DNA of 64,000 bases from Cellulomonas xylanilytica (GCF_007989805.1 NZ_BJUB01000008.1:62001-126000), one strand, 5' to 3'; counted from the stretch's first letter, positions 15,527-32,361 are shown. Numbers and translations: made by a program. The notes: a model not told the origin generated them from the sequence alone.

Positions 15527-18232
15527 ATGTGCCCGTCCGGCATCGGGTCCGACCCGACAGCGCCGAACGACGAGCCTCATGCCATACCAGAGGCCCGAGC
15601 CGACCTCCTGATACATCTGAGTTCGTTGATGGACGCGGTCGATGTCGATCCGAGGTCGGTGGAGCCTCAGGCGCAGGCCGTCGTGGTGGTGGCGCGTGCG
15701 CGGAAGGACCCCGAGCTGCTCGGGCTGAGCCTACGGCTGCTGGCCGCGACATTTCGGGCACGGTGGGACGATTCGTCCGCGCGTCCGCTGCTCGACGAGG
15801 CCCTGCGGGTCACCCGGCGGCACCGCGTGTGGCACGTCGCCGCCACCGTCCTCGCCAGCCGCGCGTCCGTGCAGCACGAGCTGGGCGACGTGCGCGCCGC
15901 CGCTCGTGACCTCGACGCCGCGCTCGCGGCGATGAGCCGGGCGACCTCCATCGAGCCTGCCGAGCGTGCGCGCTTCCTGGCCCGTGTCGGGCTCTCGCTG
16001 GCGGTGGTCGAGCAGCACGCGGGCCGGCTCACGGAGTCGGAGCAGCGGTACCGCGCGATCCTCGCGAGCGAGGCGCTGGACCCCCGTTCGGCGGCGATCG
16101 CGACGAACAACCTGGCCCTCGTGCTCGCCGAGCGCGGTGACTACGACGAGGCGATCGACGCGGCGGACGCGGCGGTCGCGCTCGCGACGTCCCAGGTGCC
16201 CAGCCTCGAGGCGCCGCTGGTGCAGAGCCGGGCCTGGATCGCGGTCCGGGCCGGCCGGCTGCAGGAGGGCATGCGGGACTTCGACCGGTCGGCCCAGGCG
16301 TACGTGGCAGCCGGCATCCCGCTCGGGGAGTACTACACCGAGTACGCCGACGCGATGACGGACCTGCGGCTGCTGCCCGAGGCCGCCGCTGCGGCCGCCC
16401 GGGCGGTCGAGGAGCTGGACGCGGCCGGGCTCCAGCTCATGCTGACCGAGGCGCAGATGCGGCTCGCCCGGATCTCGTTGCTGACCGGCCGCGCGCAGGA
16501 GGCCGGCGAGCTGGCGGACGAGGCCGCGCAGGCGGCTCGACGCCAGCGCCGCGCGACGTGGTCCGCCCGCGCGCAGCTCATCGGTGTGGAGGCGCGGCTG
16601 CAGGCCGGCACGGCGGGGCTCGACGAGCTCGCGGTCGCGCGCCGTGCCGCCGGTCGTCTCGAGAGCTCGGGTGACCTGCACAGCGCCGTGGAGGCGTACC
16701 TCGTCGCCGGGCGTGTCGCTCTCGACCTGGACCGGCCCCGGTCGGCGGCGCCCGCCCTGTCGCGGGCGCGGTCCCTCGCCGAGAGGGGACAGGTCCTCGT
16801 CCGGCTGCGGGGGAGGGTCGCCGGTGCGCTGGCGGAGCGGGCGTCGGGCAACCCGGCAGGCGTCCTGGCGGAGTGCCGCGCGGGGCTGCGCGACCTCGCC
16901 GTGCACCGCTCGGTCATGCCCACCATCGAGCTGCGCGCCCTGGCGTCCGGCCACGGCGCCGAGCTGGGGGAGATCGGGCTGGGTGTCGTCCTGGCCGGGG
17001 CGTCGCCGGCCAGGACCCTCGCGTGGATGGAGCGCACCCGTGCGGCGGCGCTGAGCACCCGGCTGCCCGCTTCCGACGTCCCGGTGGTCCGGCCGCGCAG
17101 CCCGTCCGGGGGCGACGCACAGGCGCAGGACGCGGAACCCGGCGGAGCAGACGTGAGCCGCTCGCGGGTGGGCGGTGACGTGCGGGTCCCGGTGCTCGAC
17201 TGGTCGGCGCGGCAGGACGTCGCCCCCAAGCTCGTCGCCCTGCCGCAGGTGCCCGGGCTCGCCGCCACGCGGGAGGCGCTCGACGGGCGCACCCTGGTCG
17301 AGCTCGGCAAGCTCGAGGGCCGGCTCGTCGCGGTCGTCGTGGAATCGCGGCGTGCGCGACTGGTCGAGCTGGGCGCCGAGGAGCAGGTCGCCACGGAGCT
17401 CCGTCCCCTGCTGTTCGCCCTGCGCCGCCTGGCCAACCCTCGCGGCGGTGCGGCGGCGGAGGCGGCCCGCGCGAGCGCCGACCTGCGGATAGCCCGCCTG
17501 CGCGACCTGCTGATCGCGCCGTTGGGTGTCGGCGCGCAGGACGAGCTGGTGGTGGTCCCGGTGGGCATGCTGCATGGCGTGCCGTGGTCCTGCCTGCACG
17601 ACGGTCCGCTCGCGCAGGCACCGTCGGCGACCTTCTGGGTCCGCACCCGGCGAGCGGCGCTGGCGCGCGGGCGGACCGGTTCGACGGTGCTGGTCGCCGG
17701 CCCGGACCTCGTGGGCGCCAACGAGGAGATCGACGCCCTGCGCGCCGTCCACCCGGGCGCTCTCGTGCTGGACCGGGCGGATGCCCAGGCGCACACGGTC
17801 GTCGCCGCGCTCGCGGACGCGGACCTTGCGCACCTGGCGTGCCACGGCTCACCCCGCGCCGACAACCCGATGTTCTCCTCCCTGCTCCTCGCCGACGGTC
17901 CCGTGACGGTCCAGGAGCTGCACGGCGCGGGCGTCGCGCCCCACCGGCTGGTCCTGGCGTCGTGCCACTCGGGCGCGGACGTCGCCTACCTCGGCGACGA
18001 GGTGCTCGGCTTCGTCAGCGCGATGCTCGCGCAGGGCACGGCGGGGGTGGTCGCGAGCATCGCCGCGGTGCCGGACGTGGCTGCCGTCGACCTCATGCTG
18101 GAGCTGCACCGTGGCCTGCAGGACGGTCTGACGCTCGCGCGGGCGCTGCACGCAGCCCGGGGGAGGGTGGACCGCTCGACGCCGGAGGGCTTCGTCAACT
18201 GGTGCACGTTCAGCGCGCACGGCGCCGCCTGA
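15527..18232 (+). CDS. TPR-CHAT protein (caspase-like cysteine protease)
   Basis: A 901-residue protein. Residues about 40-560 are helical repeats of TPR type (for example AAIATNNLALVLAERGDYDEA and the following helices), a likely sensing or partner-binding platform. The C-terminal CHAT domain (about 600-901) carries the catalytic dyad H773 in LAHLACHGSPR and C813 in LVLASCHSGAD, together with ELVVVPVGMLHGVPWSCLHDG and GFVNWCTFSAHG. CHAT domains are clan CD proteases related to caspases and separase. The ATG lies 7 nt after TAGACT (15514-15519), consistent with a leaderless message. It is divergent from the subtilase/sigma operon. The substrate is unknown; the small protein encoded at 12893-13411 is a candidate. 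Confidence 0.92.
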   Translation: MCPSGIGSDPTAPNDEPHAIPEARADLLIHLSSLMDAVDVDPRSVEPQAQAVVVVARARKDPELLGLSLRLLAATFRARWDDSSARPLLDEALRVTRRHRVWHVAATVLASRASVQHELGDVRAAARDLDAALAAMSRATSIEPAERARFLARVGLSLAVVEQHAGRLTESEQRYRAILASEALDPRSAAIATNNLALVLAERGDYDEAIDAADAAVALATSQVPSLEAPLVQSRAWIAVRAGRLQEGMRDFDRSAQAYVAAGIPLGEYYTEYADAMTDLRLLPEAAAAAARAVEELDAAGLQLMLTEAQMRLARISLLTGRAQEAGELADEAAQAARRQRRATWSARAQLIGVEARLQAGTAGLDELAVARRAAGRLESSGDLHSAVEAYLVAGRVALDLDRPRSAAPALSRARSLAERGQVLVRLRGRVAGALAERASGNPAGVLAECRAGLRDLAVHRSVMPTIELRALASGHGAELGEIGLGVVLAGASPARTLAWMERTRAAALSTRLPASDVPVVRPRSPSGGDAQAQDAEPGGADVSRSRVGGDVRVPVLDWSARQDVAPKLVALPQVPGLAATREALDGRTLVELGKLEGRLVAVVVESRRARLVELGAEEQVATELRPLLFALRRLANPRGGAAAEAARASADLRIARLRDLLIAPLGVGAQDELVVVPVGMLHGVPWSCLHDGPLAQAPSATFWVRTRRAALARGRTGSTVLVAGPDLVGANEEIDALRAVHPGALVLDRADAQAHTVVAALADADLAHLACHGSPRADNPMFSSLLLADGPVTVQELHGAGVAPHRLVLASCHSGADVAYLGDEVLGFVSAMLAQGTAGVVASIAAVPDVAAVDLMLELHRGLQDGLTLARALHAARGRVDRSTPEGFVNWCTFSAHGAA

Positions 18233-18240
18233 CCGCGGAT

Positions 18241-18270
18241 TTGGTCGGCGGCCCCGGGGTGCCGTACCTT
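18241..18270 (+). promoter_or_regulatory. Probable rplJ promoter
   Basis: TTGGTC (18241-18246) and TACCTT (18265-18270) are separated by 18 bp, immediately after the CHAT gene stop. The predicted start near 18277 would give a leader of about 210 nt before rplJ. Consensus match only. Confidence 0.5.
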
Positions 18271-18276
18271 GGGGGG

Positions 18277-18487
18277 ACCCAAAGACCGCCGGTCGTCGAC
18301 CGTGTCGCGCGCACGCAGTGCTCGTGGCCCGATCGCCCGAAGTCCCGCAGCAGCGGAGGCCAGCGCAGGTGAGAGTTCCCGGATGGTTCGGCTTGCGCCG
18401 AGCTGCCTGCCGAGCCCCGCGCCTGCGCGGGGCTCTTCTTGTTGGTGGGGCGTGACGACCGGTGGCACCACCATCGGAAGGATTGCC
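18277..18487 (+). promoter_or_regulatory. L10 (rplJL) mRNA leader
   Basis: A noncoding stretch of about 210 nt before rplJ at the position where bacteria carry the structured L10 leader bound by the L10(L7/L12)4 complex for autogenous control. It contains several potential helices and ends in a strong GC hairpin (18412-18435) 53 nt before the ATG. Assigning it to the L10 leader family is by position and general architecture; a covariance search with the Rfam L10_leader model would decide. Confidence 0.6.
18412..18440 (+). terminator. Attenuator-like hairpin in the rplJ leader
   Basis: GAGCCCCGCG (18412-18421) pairs perfectly with CGCGGGGCTC (18426-18435) around the 4-nt loop CCTG and is followed by TTCTTGTT. 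It is the best U-rich intrinsic terminator in the window, and it lies upstream of rplJ rather than after a gene, which fits transcriptional attenuation of rplJL. Confidence 0.65.
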
Positions 18488-19021
18488 ATGGCGAGGCCGG
18501 ACAAGGCAGCCGCTGTCGCAGAGCTCACGGACCTGTTCCGTGACTCCAACGCGGCCGTGCTGACCGAGTACCGCGGGCTCACCGTTGCGCAGCTCAAGAA
18601 GCTGCGCAAGGCGCTCAGCGGCAACGCAACCTACGCCGTGGTGAAGAACACGCTGACCGCGATCGCGGCCAAGGATGCCGGCCTCGAAGGCCTCGACGAC
18701 GCGCTCACGGGCCCGTCGGCGATCGCCTTCGTCTCCGGTGACCCGGTCGAGGCCGCCAAGGGACTGCGTGACTTCGCCAAGGCGAACCCCGCACTGGTCA
18801 TCAAGGGCGGTGTCCTCGAAGGACGCGCCCTGACCGCTGCGGACGTCACCAAGCTCGCGGACCTCGAGTCCCGTGAGGTTCTGCTGGCCAAGGCTGCCGG
18901 CGTGTTCAAGGCGTCGCTGTACCAGGCGGCCTACCTGTTCACCGCCCCCGCCGCTCAGGCTGCACGCACCGTCGACGCGCTCCGGCTCAAGCTGGACGAG
19001 TCGACCGAGGTCGCTGCCTGA
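18488..19021 (+). CDS. rplJ: 50S ribosomal protein L10
   Basis: L10 (uL10) anchors L7/L12 dimers to the ribosomal stalk base. The 177-residue protein has the conserved N-terminal RNA-binding segment ([48 protein letters not shown]) and the C-terminal helix that binds L7/L12 ([21 protein letters not shown]). The ATG is preceded by GGAAGGATTGCC. It is the first gene of the rplJL operon and probably autoregulates through its leader. Confidence 0.98.
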   Translation: MARPDKAAAVAELTDLFRDSNAAVLTEYRGLTVAQLKKLRKALSGNATYAVVKNTLTAIAAKDAGLEGLDDALTGPSAIAFVSGDPVEAAKGLRDFAKANPALVIKGGVLEGRALTAADVTKLADLESREVLLAKAAGVFKASLYQAAYLFTAPAAQAARTVDALRLKLDESTEVAA

Positions 19022-19104
19022 GCCATCCGGCTCCAGGCGCTCAAGAACCCCGTCCGAGCACGGCCACCACGGCCCTCGGACATCGATCGGAAGGAACCGC
19101 CACC

Positions 19105-19497
19105 ATGGCGAAGCTCACCACCACCGAGCTCATCGACGCGTTCAAGGAGCTCTCCCTCATTGAGCTCTCCGAGTTCGTGAAGGCATTCGAGGAGACCTTC
19201 GAGGTCACCGCTGCTGCTCCGGTCGCCGTCGCGGCCGCCCCCGGCGCCGGCGGCGGCGCTGCCGAGGCCGAGGCCGAGGAGGAGAAGGACTCGTTCGACG
19301 TCGTCCTCGAGGCCGCCGGTGACAAGAAGATCCAGGTCATCAAGGAGGTGCGCGTCCTGACGTCCCTCGGTCTGAAGGAGGCCAAGGACGTCGTCGACGC
19401 CGCCCCCAAGGCCGTCCTGGAGGGTGTCACCAAGGAGAACGCCGAGAAGGCCAAGGCGCAGCTCGAGGCCGCCGGCGCGACCGTCACCCTCAAGTGA
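19105..19497 (+). CDS. rplL: 50S ribosomal protein L7/L12
   Basis: L7/L12 (bL12) recruits and stimulates the translational GTPases. The 130-residue acidic protein shows the N-terminal dimerisation helix pair ([17 protein letters not shown]), an Ala/Gly-rich hinge (about residues 33-60) and the globular C-terminal domain ending [10 protein letters not shown]. The conserved [16 protein letters not shown] factor-binding face is present. It is 83 bp downstream of rplJ with AGGAA before the ATG and is followed by a strong terminator hairpin. Confidence 0.98.
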   Translation: MAKLTTTELIDAFKELSLIELSEFVKAFEETFEVTAAAPVAVAAAPGAGGGAAEAEAEEEKDSFDVVLEAAGDKKIQVIKEVRVLTSLGLKEAKDVVDAAPKAVLEGVTKENAEKAKAQLEAAGATVTLK

Positions 19498-19551
19498 TCG
19501 CCGCCTCCGTCGCCGGTCAGCCGGTCGCACGGAGGTAGCACGCAGCACGCT

Positions 19552-19591
19552 CGACGAGGCCCGCACCCTGCACGGGGTGCGGGCCTCGTCG
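19552..19591 (+). terminator. Terminator hairpin after rplL
   Basis: CGACGAGGCCCGCACCC (19552-19568) pairs perfectly over 17 bp with 19575-19591 around a 6-nt loop. It separates rplJL from rpoBC, though read-through to rpoB is common in bacteria. Confidence 0.85.
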
Positions 19592-19603
19592 CGTCCGGGA
19601 GTG

Positions 19604-19655
19604 CGACCGAGGACGCGACCGAGGACGCGCCCGAGGACGCGCCCGACGACGCCCC
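19604..19655. repeat. Short 12-bp tandem repeat upstream of rpoB
   Basis: About four imperfect copies of a 12-bp unit close to GCGACCGAGGAC lie in the rplL-rpoB spacer. The whole spacer (19498-20004, 507 bp) holds the rplL terminator, this repeat, the rpoB promoter region and a 5' leader; I see no gene in it. The repeat could be a slippage-prone relic with no function. Confidence 0.55.
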
Positions 19656-19823
19656 CGGTGTCGCGTCCGCATGGGGGACGGGCTTTCGCGGTCCGGCCAC
19701 CTGTGCCACCATGTGCGCGGCGCCAATGACGTCGCCGTGCGGGCGGAGCCGCCCGTTCGTACCGGACGCCTCAGGGTCCGTCGCCCGACGTGTCGGGTGG
19801 CGCCAGGGGGTGTCGATGCCGGG

Positions 19824-19852
19824 TGGACTTTGACACCGCGGCCGAGTATGCT
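19824..19852 (+). promoter_or_regulatory. Probable rpoBC promoter
   Basis: TGGACT (19824-19829) and TATGCT (19847-19852) are separated by 17 bp. A perfect TTGACA also occurs at 19830-19835, but it is only 11 bp from TATGCT; with 16 bp spacing it would need the poor -10 TAGCGC. A small AGCGC-TTT-GCGCT dyad follows at about 19853. The start would leave a leader of about 145 nt. A second weak -10, TATAAC, lies at 19886-19891. Confidence 0.5.
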
Positions 19853-20004
19853 AGCGCTTTGCGCTGGCCTGTGCCCGCGATCCCGTATAACCCGAGCCCA
19901 CCGTCGTCGTCAAGACACGACGTCGTGGGGCTCGCCGGCCGGGGGATCGCGCCTAGCCAGGACCAGTGCAGCGTGCACTCGATCCGCTGGGAAGGACCCC
20001 TCTT

Positions 20005-23000
20005 TTGGCTGCCTCGCGCACCCCTTCTGCTCCGACCGCCGACGCCATCGCGAACCGCACCGCCTCTCGCCGTATCTCCTTCGCCAAGATCCACGAGCCC
20101 CTCGAGGTCCCGGACCTGCTCGGTCTGCAGACGGAGAGCTTCGACTGGCTGCTCGGCAACGAGAAGTGGCAGGCCCGTGTGGCCACGGCCCTCGAGGCCG
20201 GTCGGCAGGACGTTCCCGAGACCGCTGGTCTCGAGGAGATCTTCGAGGAGATCTCGCCCATCGAGGACTTCGGCGGATCCATGTCGCTGTCGTTCCGCGA
20301 GCACCGCTTCGAGCCGCCGAAGTACACGGCCGAGGAGTGCAAGGAGAAGGACTTCACCTTCGCCGCGCCGCTGTTCGTCACGGCGGAGTTCGTCAACTAC
20401 ACCACCGGTGAGATCAAGAGCCAGACGGTCTTCATGGGTGACTTCCCGCTCATGACCGAGCGCGGCACGTTCATCATCAACGGCACCGAGCGCGTCGTCG
20501 TGTCGCAGCTCGTCCGTTCGCCCGGCGTGTACTTCGAGCGCACGGCCGACAAGACGTCCGACAAGGACGTCCTCACGGCCAAGGTCATCCCGAGCCGCGG
20601 TGCCTGGCTCGAGTTCGAGATCGACAAGCGCGACAACGTCGGCGTCCGCGTCGACCGCAAGCGCAAGCAGAACGCCACGGTGCTGCTCAAGGCGCTCGGC
20701 ATGACGGACGCGGAGATCCGCGAGGAGTTCGCCGCGTACCCGGCCGTCATCGACACGCTGGACAAGGACCACGTCCAGACGCAGGACGAGGCGCTGCTCG
20801 ACCTCTACCGCAAGATCCGCCCGGGCGAGCCGCCCACGGTCGAGGCCGGCCGCGCGCTCATCGAGAACTTCTACTTCAACCCGAAGCGCTACGACCTGGC
20901 CAAGGTCGGTCGCTACAAGCTGAACAAGAAGCTCGGCCTTGACGTCCCGCTCGCGGACTCGGTGCTCTCGCGTGACGACGTCGTCGCCACGATCAAGTAC
21001 CTCGCGTCGCTGCACATCGACCTGCCGTCCCTGCCGGGCACGCGTGCCGGCGAGGCCGTCGACATCCGCGTCGAGCCCGACGACATCGACCACTTCGGCA
21101 ACCGTCGCATCCGCGCGGTCGGCGAGCTCATCCAGAACCAGGTCCGCACGGGCCTGTCGCGGATGGAGCGCGTCGTGCGCGAGCGCATGACGACGCAGGA
21201 CGTCGAGGCGATCACGCCGCAGACCCTGATCAACATCCGCCCCGTGGTGGCGTCGATCAAGGAGTTCTTCGGCACGTCGCAGCTGTCGCAGTTCATGGAC
21301 CAGAACAACCCGCTCGCGGGCCTGACGCACAAGCGTCGCCTGTCCGCGCTCGGCCCGGGTGGTCTGTCCCGCGACCGCGCCGGCATGGAGGTCCGTGACG
21401 TCCACCCGTCGCACTACGGCCGCATGTGCCCGATCGAGACCCCTGAGGGCCCGAACATCGGCCTCATCGGCTCGCTCGCCACGTACGGGCGGATCAACCC
21501 GTTCGGCTTCGTCGAGACCCCGTACCGCAAGGTCATCAAGGGCAAGGTCTCCGACGAGGTCCACTACCTGACCGCCGATGACGAGGACCGCCACGTCATC
21601 GCGCAGGCGAACGCCCCGCTCAAGGCGAACGGTGCCTTCGAGGAGGACCGCGTCCTGGTCCGCGTCAAGGGCGGCGAGATCGAGTACGTCGCCGGCGAGG
21701 CCGTCGACTACATGGACGTCTCCCCGCGCCAGATGGTGTCGGTGGCCACGGCCCTGATCCCGTTCCTCGAGCACGACGACGCCAACCGTGCCCTCATGGG
21801 TGCCAACATGCAGCGCCAGGCCGTCCCGCTGGTCCGTTCGGAGGCCCCGCTCGTGGGTACCGGCATGGAGCGTCGTGCGGCCATCGACGCGGGCGACGTC
21901 ATCGTCGCGACGAAGCCGGGTGTCGTCACCGAGGTGTCGGCCGACCTGATCGTCGTCGCCAACGACGACGCCACCACGTCGACGTACCGCGTCGCCAAGT
22001 TCCGCCGCTCGAACCAGGGCACCTCGTACAACCAGCGCGTGCTGGTCGACACCGGCGCCCGCGTCGAGGTCAACTCGGTGCTCGCCGACGGCCCGGCCAC
22101 GGACGAGGGCGAGCTCGCGCTCGGCCGCAACCTGCTGGTCGCGTTCATGTCGTGGGAGGGCCACAACTACGAGGACGCGATCATCCTGTCGCAGCGCCTC
22201 GTGCAGGACGACGTGCTGTCCTCGATCCACATCGAGGAGCACGAGGTCGACGCTCGCGACACCAAGCTCGGCCCCGAGGAGATCACGCGGGACATCCCGA
22301 ACGTCTCCGAGGAGGTCCTCGCGGACCTGGACGAGCGCGGCATCATCCGCATCGGTGCCGAGGTCGGCGCCGGCGACATCCTCGTCGGCAAGGTCACGCC
22401 CAAGGGCGAGACCGAGCTGACCCCGGAGGAGCGGCTGCTCCGCGCGATCTTCGGTGAGAAGGCGCGCGAGGTCCGCGACACGTCGCTCAAGGTCCCGCAC
22501 GGCGAGTCCGGCACGGTCATCGAGGTCCGCACGTTCAGCCGTGAGGACGGCGACGAGCTGCCCGCCGGTGTCAACGAGCTGGTCCGCGTGTACATCGCGC
22601 AGCGCCGCAAGATCACGGACGGCGACAAGCTCGCCGGCCGTCACGGCAACAAGGGCGTCATCTCCAAGATCCTCCCGGTCGAGGACATGCCGTTCCTCGC
22701 CGACGGGACCGCGGTCGACGTCGTCCTCAACCCGCTCGGTGTGCCCGGCCGCATGAACGTCGGCCAGGTCCTCGAGACGCACCTCGGCTGGGTGGCCAAG
22801 CAGGGCTGGGACATCCAGCTCGCCGAGGGTGACGTGTCGTGGCGCGACGAGGTCCCGGCGATCGCCGCGTCCTCGCCGGCCGGCAACCCCGTGGCCACGC
22901 CCGTGTTCGACGGTGTCCCGGAGGCGACCCTCACCGGTCTGCTCTCGGCCACGCTGCCGAACCGTGACGGCGTGCGCACCGTGGGCGGCGACGGCAAGGC

Positions 23001-23511
23001 GCGCCTGTTCGACGGGCGCTCCGGCGAGCCGTTCCCGGACCCGGTCGCGGTCGGCTACATGTACATCCTCAAGCTGCACCACCTCGTCGACGACAAGATC
23101 CACGCACGTTCCACGGGTCCGTACTCGATGATCACGCAGCAGCCGCTGGGTGGTAAGGCGCAGTTCGGTGGCCAGCGGTTCGGCGAGATGGAGGTGTGGG
23201 CCCTCGAGGCGTACGGCGCCGCCTACACGCTGCAGGAGCTCCTCACCATCAAGTCGGACGACGTCCCCGGACGCGTCAAGGTGTACGAGGCGATCGTCAA
23301 GGGGGAGAACATCCCCGACTCGGGCATCCCGGAGTCCTTCAAGGTCCTCCTCAAGGAGATGCAGTCGCTCTGCCTGAACGTGGAGGTGCTCTCCTCGGAC
23401 GGCGTCTCCATCGACATGAAGGAGAACGACGACGAGGTCTACCGCGCAGCGGAGGAGCTCGGCATCGACCTGTCCCGGCGTCCGAACGCCAGCAGCATCG
23501 AAGAGATCTGA
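20005..23511 (+). CDS. rpoB: DNA-directed RNA polymerase subunit beta
   Basis: The catalytic beta subunit of RNA polymerase. The 1168 residues match the usual actinobacterial size. The rifampicin region reads [16 protein letters not shown] then [14 protein letters not shown], with the Asp, His and Ser positions wild type (predicted rifampicin-sensitive). The [13 protein letters not shown] loop, the [10 protein letters not shown] active-site lysines and the C-terminal [22 protein letters not shown] are all present. I chose TTG at 20005 (MAASRTPS...) because GGAAGGA lies 8 nt upstream; the frame is open 39 nt further upstream, without an RBS. Confidence 0.98.
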   Translation: MAASRTPSAPTADAIANRTASRRISFAKIHEPLEVPDLLGLQTESFDWLLGNEKWQARVATALEAGRQDVPETAGLEEIFEEISPIEDFGGSMSLSFREHRFEPPKYTAEECKEKDFTFAAPLFVTAEFVNYTTGEIKSQTVFMGDFPLMTERGTFIINGTERVVVSQLVRSPGVYFERTADKTSDKDVLTAKVIPSRGAWLEFEIDKRDNVGVRVDRKRKQNATVLLKALGMTDAEIREEFAAYPAVIDTLDKDHVQTQDEALLDLYRKIRPGEPPTVEAGRALIENFYFNPKRYDLAKVGRYKLNKKLGLDVPLADSVLSRDDVVATIKYLASLHIDLPSLPGTRAGEAVDIRVEPDDIDHFGNRRIRAVGELIQNQVRTGLSRMERVVRERMTTQDVEAITPQTLINIRPVVASIKEFFGTSQLSQFMDQNNPLAGLTHKRRLSALGPGGLSRDRAGMEVRDVHPSHYGRMCPIETPEGPNIGLIGSLATYGRINPFGFVETPYRKVIKGKVSDEVHYLTADDEDRHVIAQANAPLKANGAFEEDRVLVRVKGGEIEYVAGEAVDYMDVSPRQMVSVATALIPFLEHDDANRALMGANMQRQAVPLVRSEAPLVGTGMERRAAIDAGDVIVATKPGVVTEVSADLIVVANDDATTSTYRVAKFRRSNQGTSYNQRVLVDTGARVEVNSVLADGPATDEGELALGRNLLVAFMSWEGHNYEDAIILSQRLVQDDVLSSIHIEEHEVDARDTKLGPEEITRDIPNVSEEVLADLDERGIIRIGAEVGAGDILVGKVTPKGETELTPEERLLRAIFGEKAREVRDTSLKVPHGESGTVIEVRTFSREDGDELPAGVNELVRVYIAQRRKITDGDKLAGRHGNKGVISKILPVEDMPFLADGTAVDVVLNPLGVPGRMNVGQVLETHLGWVAKQGWDIQLAEGDVSWRDEVPAIAASSPAGNPVATPVFDGVPEATLTGLLSATLPNRDGVRTVGGDGKARLFDGRSGEPFPDPVAVGYMYILKLHHLVDDKIHARSTGPYSMITQQPLGGKAQFGGQRFGEMEVWALEAYGAAYTLQELLTIKSDDVPGRVKVYEAIVKGENIPDSGIPESFKVLLKEMQSLCLNVEVLSSDGVSIDMKENDDEVYRAAEELGIDLSRRPNASSIEEI

Positions 23512-23519
23512 CGTCGAGC

Positions 23520-23553
23520 CCCGGTCGGCTCCTCATCCGAGATGCCGACCGGG
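23520..23553 (+). other. Stem-loop between rpoB and rpoC
   Basis: CCCGGTCGGC (23520-23529) pairs perfectly with GCCGACCGGG (23544-23553) around a 14-nt loop within the 112-bp rpoB-rpoC spacer. It lacks a U-tract and lies in an operon that must be read through, so it is more likely an RNase processing or stability element. Confidence 0.5.
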
Positions 23554-23623
23554 TGCCCGCACCCTTTAGCAACATTTCCGTCCGCCGGTCACAGACCGGC
23601 AAGCGAAGGAAGTAGGACCCCCC

Positions 23624-27493
<3,870 letters not shown>

Positions 27494-27502
27494 CGTTCAC
27501 GA

Positions 27503-27538
27503 CCGAAGGGCTCACCGGTTCGCCGGTGGGCCCTTCGG
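27503..27538 (+). terminator. Terminator hairpin after rpoC (UUCG tetraloop)
   Basis: A 16-bp stem (27503-27518 with 27523-27538) containing one G-U pair and capped by TTCG. It sits 10 bp after rpoC and ends the rpoBC unit before the str operon promoter. Confidence 0.85.
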
Positions 27539-27595
27539 GCTGTCCGGAACACCCGCACGCCCGGCGGTGTTCACTTCCTGTGTGACCCAGTCGCT

Positions 27596-27624
27596 TTGAC
27601 GCCCATCCGGGCGCCAGGTAACGT
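27596..27624 (+). promoter_or_regulatory. str operon (rpsL) promoter
   Basis: TTGACG (27596-27601) and TAACGT (27619-27624) are separated by exactly 17 bp, a strong match to the housekeeping sigma consensus. The message would carry a leader of about 290 nt before rpsL. A very similar element (TTGACC-18-TAATCT, with CCAGGTAA in common) precedes rplM at 57495-57524. The spacer 27494-27920 holds the rpoC terminator, this promoter, the leader and no gene. Confidence 0.8.
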
Positions 27625-27777
27625 AGGACACCGTGCCCGCGCCGTCGGGCTCTCGCGCATGCACCGGTGGACGCCTCCCTTCTCGGGATGGTGGGTCCGG
27701 TCGCATCGGGTGGTCTCTCACCACTGCGCCGTCTCTCCGTCAAGGCAACCTTGCGGACCGCGGTGCGGAGGACCGGG

Positions 27778-27803
27778 GCGACACGCCCGAGCGCGGGGGT
27801 CGG
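27778..27803 (+). promoter_or_regulatory. Shared ribosomal leader stem-loop, rpsL copy
   Basis: A 26-nt element that recurs at 33036-33061 before rpsJ with one difference. It can fold as an inner CCCG/CGGG stem around a 4-nt loop (AGCG here, AGTG in the rpsJ copy) and an outer GAC/GTC stem; the only difference falls in the apical loop. It starts 118 nt upstream of the rpsL start. Confidence 0.65.
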
Positions 27804-27920
27804 TGCGGGACGAACGACCTGCGGGGTAGTCGCGCGACGGGCGACGATCCTCGACCATGCCGGCCGTCCAGGGCGACGGGTGCCGGTCGACCAGAGATTC
27901 ATCCAACAGACGGAGACGTA

Positions 27921-28292
27921 GTGCCTACGATCCAGCAGCTGGTCCGCAAGGGCCGGCAGGCGAAGACGAACAAGTCGAAGACGCCTGCCCTCAAGGGCTC
28001 CCCCCAGCGACGCGGTGTGTGCACCCGCGTCTACACCACGACCCCGAAGAAGCCGAACTCCGCGCTCCGCAAGGTCGCGCGCGTCCGCCTCTCGAGCCAG
28101 GTCGAGGTCACCGCGTACATCCCCGGTGTCGGTCACAACCTGCAGGAGCACTCCATCGTGCTCGTGCGCGGTGGCCGTGTGAAGGACCTCCCGGGTGTCC
28201 GGTACAAGATCGTCCGTGGTGCCCTCGACACGCAGGGCGTCAAGAACCGTAAGCAGGCGCGCAGCCGCTACGGCGCGAAGAAGGTGGGCTGA
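27921..28292 (+). CDS. rpsL: 30S ribosomal protein S12
   Basis: S12 (uS12) lies at the decoding centre and controls fidelity. The 123-residue protein has [11 protein letters not shown], the [13 protein letters not shown] loop and [12 protein letters not shown]; the lysines whose mutation gives streptomycin resistance are wild type. GTG start. It is the first gene of the str operon behind a long leader, and its stop overlaps the rpsG start by 1 nt. Confidence 0.98.
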   Translation: MPTIQQLVRKGRQAKTNKSKTPALKGSPQRRGVCTRVYTTTPKKPNSALRKVARVRLSSQVEVTAYIPGVGHNLQEHSIVLVRGGRVKDLPGVRYKIVRGALDTQGVKNRKQARSRYGAKKVG

Positions 28293-28762
28293 TGCCTCGC
28301 AAGGGTCCGGCCCCCAAGCGGCCGCTCGTCATCGACCCCGTCTACGGGTCCCCGGTCGTCACGCAGCTGATCAACAAGGTCCTGCTGGACGGCAAGAAGT
28401 CCGTCGCGGAGCACATCGTCTACGGCGCCCTCGAGGGTGTCCGTGAGAAGACGCAGGGCGACCCGGTCGTCGTGCTCAAGCGCGCGCTGGACAACGTCCG
28501 CCCGTCGCTCGAGGTGCGCTCGCGCCGCGTCGGTGGCGCCACGTACCAGGTGCCCGTCGAGGTGCGCCCGGTCCGTCAGACCACCCTCGCGCTGCGCTGG
28601 CTCACCGACTACTCGCGCGCACGCCGCGAGAAGACGATGACCGAGCGCCTCATGAACGAGATCCTCGACGCGTCCAACGGCCTCGGTGCCGCGGTGAAGC
28701 GTCGCGAGGACATGCACAAGATGGCCGAGTCCAACAAGGCCTTCGCGCACTACCGCTGGTAA
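28292..28762 (+). CDS. rpsG: 30S ribosomal protein S7
   Basis: S7 (uS7) nucleates assembly of the 30S head and contacts tRNA at the E site; in E. coli it represses the str operon translationally. The 156-residue protein has the standard ends [11 protein letters not shown] and [14 protein letters not shown], with the RNA-binding [19 protein letters not shown] segment. The ATG overlaps the rpsL stop (TGATG), so it is translationally coupled. Confidence 0.98.
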   Translation: MPRKGPAPKRPLVIDPVYGSPVVTQLINKVLLDGKKSVAEHIVYGALEGVREKTQGDPVVVLKRALDNVRPSLEVRSRRVGGATYQVPVEVRPVRQTTLALRWLTDYSRARREKTMTERLMNEILDASNGLGAAVKRREDMHKMAESNKAFAHYRW

Positions 28763-28782
28763 ACCCGGCACCCACGGGCGCT

Positions 28783-28820
28783 GCGCCGCCGGTCCGATCC
28801 TCGGGCCGGACCGGTGGCGC
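28783..28820 (+). other. 14-bp stem-loop between rpsG and fusA
   Basis: A 14-bp stem (28783-28796 with 28807-28820, one G-U pair) around a 10-nt loop, ending 31 nt before the fusA start. There is no U-tract. It may partially terminate or stabilise the mRNA and so set the ratio of S12/S7 to elongation factors. Confidence 0.55.
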
Positions 28821-28851
28821 CACCCAAGCCAACCGACAAGGGGCAACTCAC

Positions 28852-30954
<2,103 letters not shown>

Positions 30955-31015
30955 TCCCACAGGTCGAACCCTGTAGTTCCATCACACAAACCGACCCGTA
31001 GGACGCCGCGTCGAA

Positions 31016-31035
31016 CGGCTACCGTCCGGTAGCCG
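31016..31035 (+). other. Stem-loop between fusA and tuf
   Basis: CGGCTACC (31016-31023) pairs perfectly with GGTAGCCG (31028-31035) around the tetraloop GTCC, 44 nt before tuf. It is one of a series of short perfect intercistronic hairpins in this locus. I found no convincing separate tuf promoter in the 125-bp spacer. Confidence 0.5.
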
Positions 31036-31079
31036 CAGAACGTCGGCCAATCTCTACCAAGTCCTGAGGAGGACACCCA

Positions 31080-32273
<1,194 letters not shown>

Positions 32274-32299
32274 TGCTCGCCCCTCGGGGCAGCTGATCT

Positions 32300-32341
32300 G
32301 ACGGAAGGGCCCGGGAGCTTCGGCTCCCGGGCCCTTCCGTC
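32300..32341 (+). terminator. Terminator hairpin after tuf (UUCG tetraloop)
   Basis: A perfect 19-bp stem (32300-32318 with 32323-32341) capped by TTCG. It also lies 20 bp past the 3' end of the opposing lipoprotein gene, so it probably terminates both strands. Confidence 0.9.
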
Positions 32342-32361
32342 GTTCATGGCGTGCGGTCGGC

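Noticed and set aside
12893..18232. Mobile element or genomic island with attachment sites
   Set aside because: No integrase, transposase or flanking repeats are visible; tRNA-Trp lies 2.9 kb away and is intact without a second 3' copy nearby.
19604..19655. Minisatellite or CRISPR-like array before rpoB
   Set aside because: The unit is only 12 bp, imperfect and without spacers of constant length; no CRISPR array or cas gene is present anywhere in the window.
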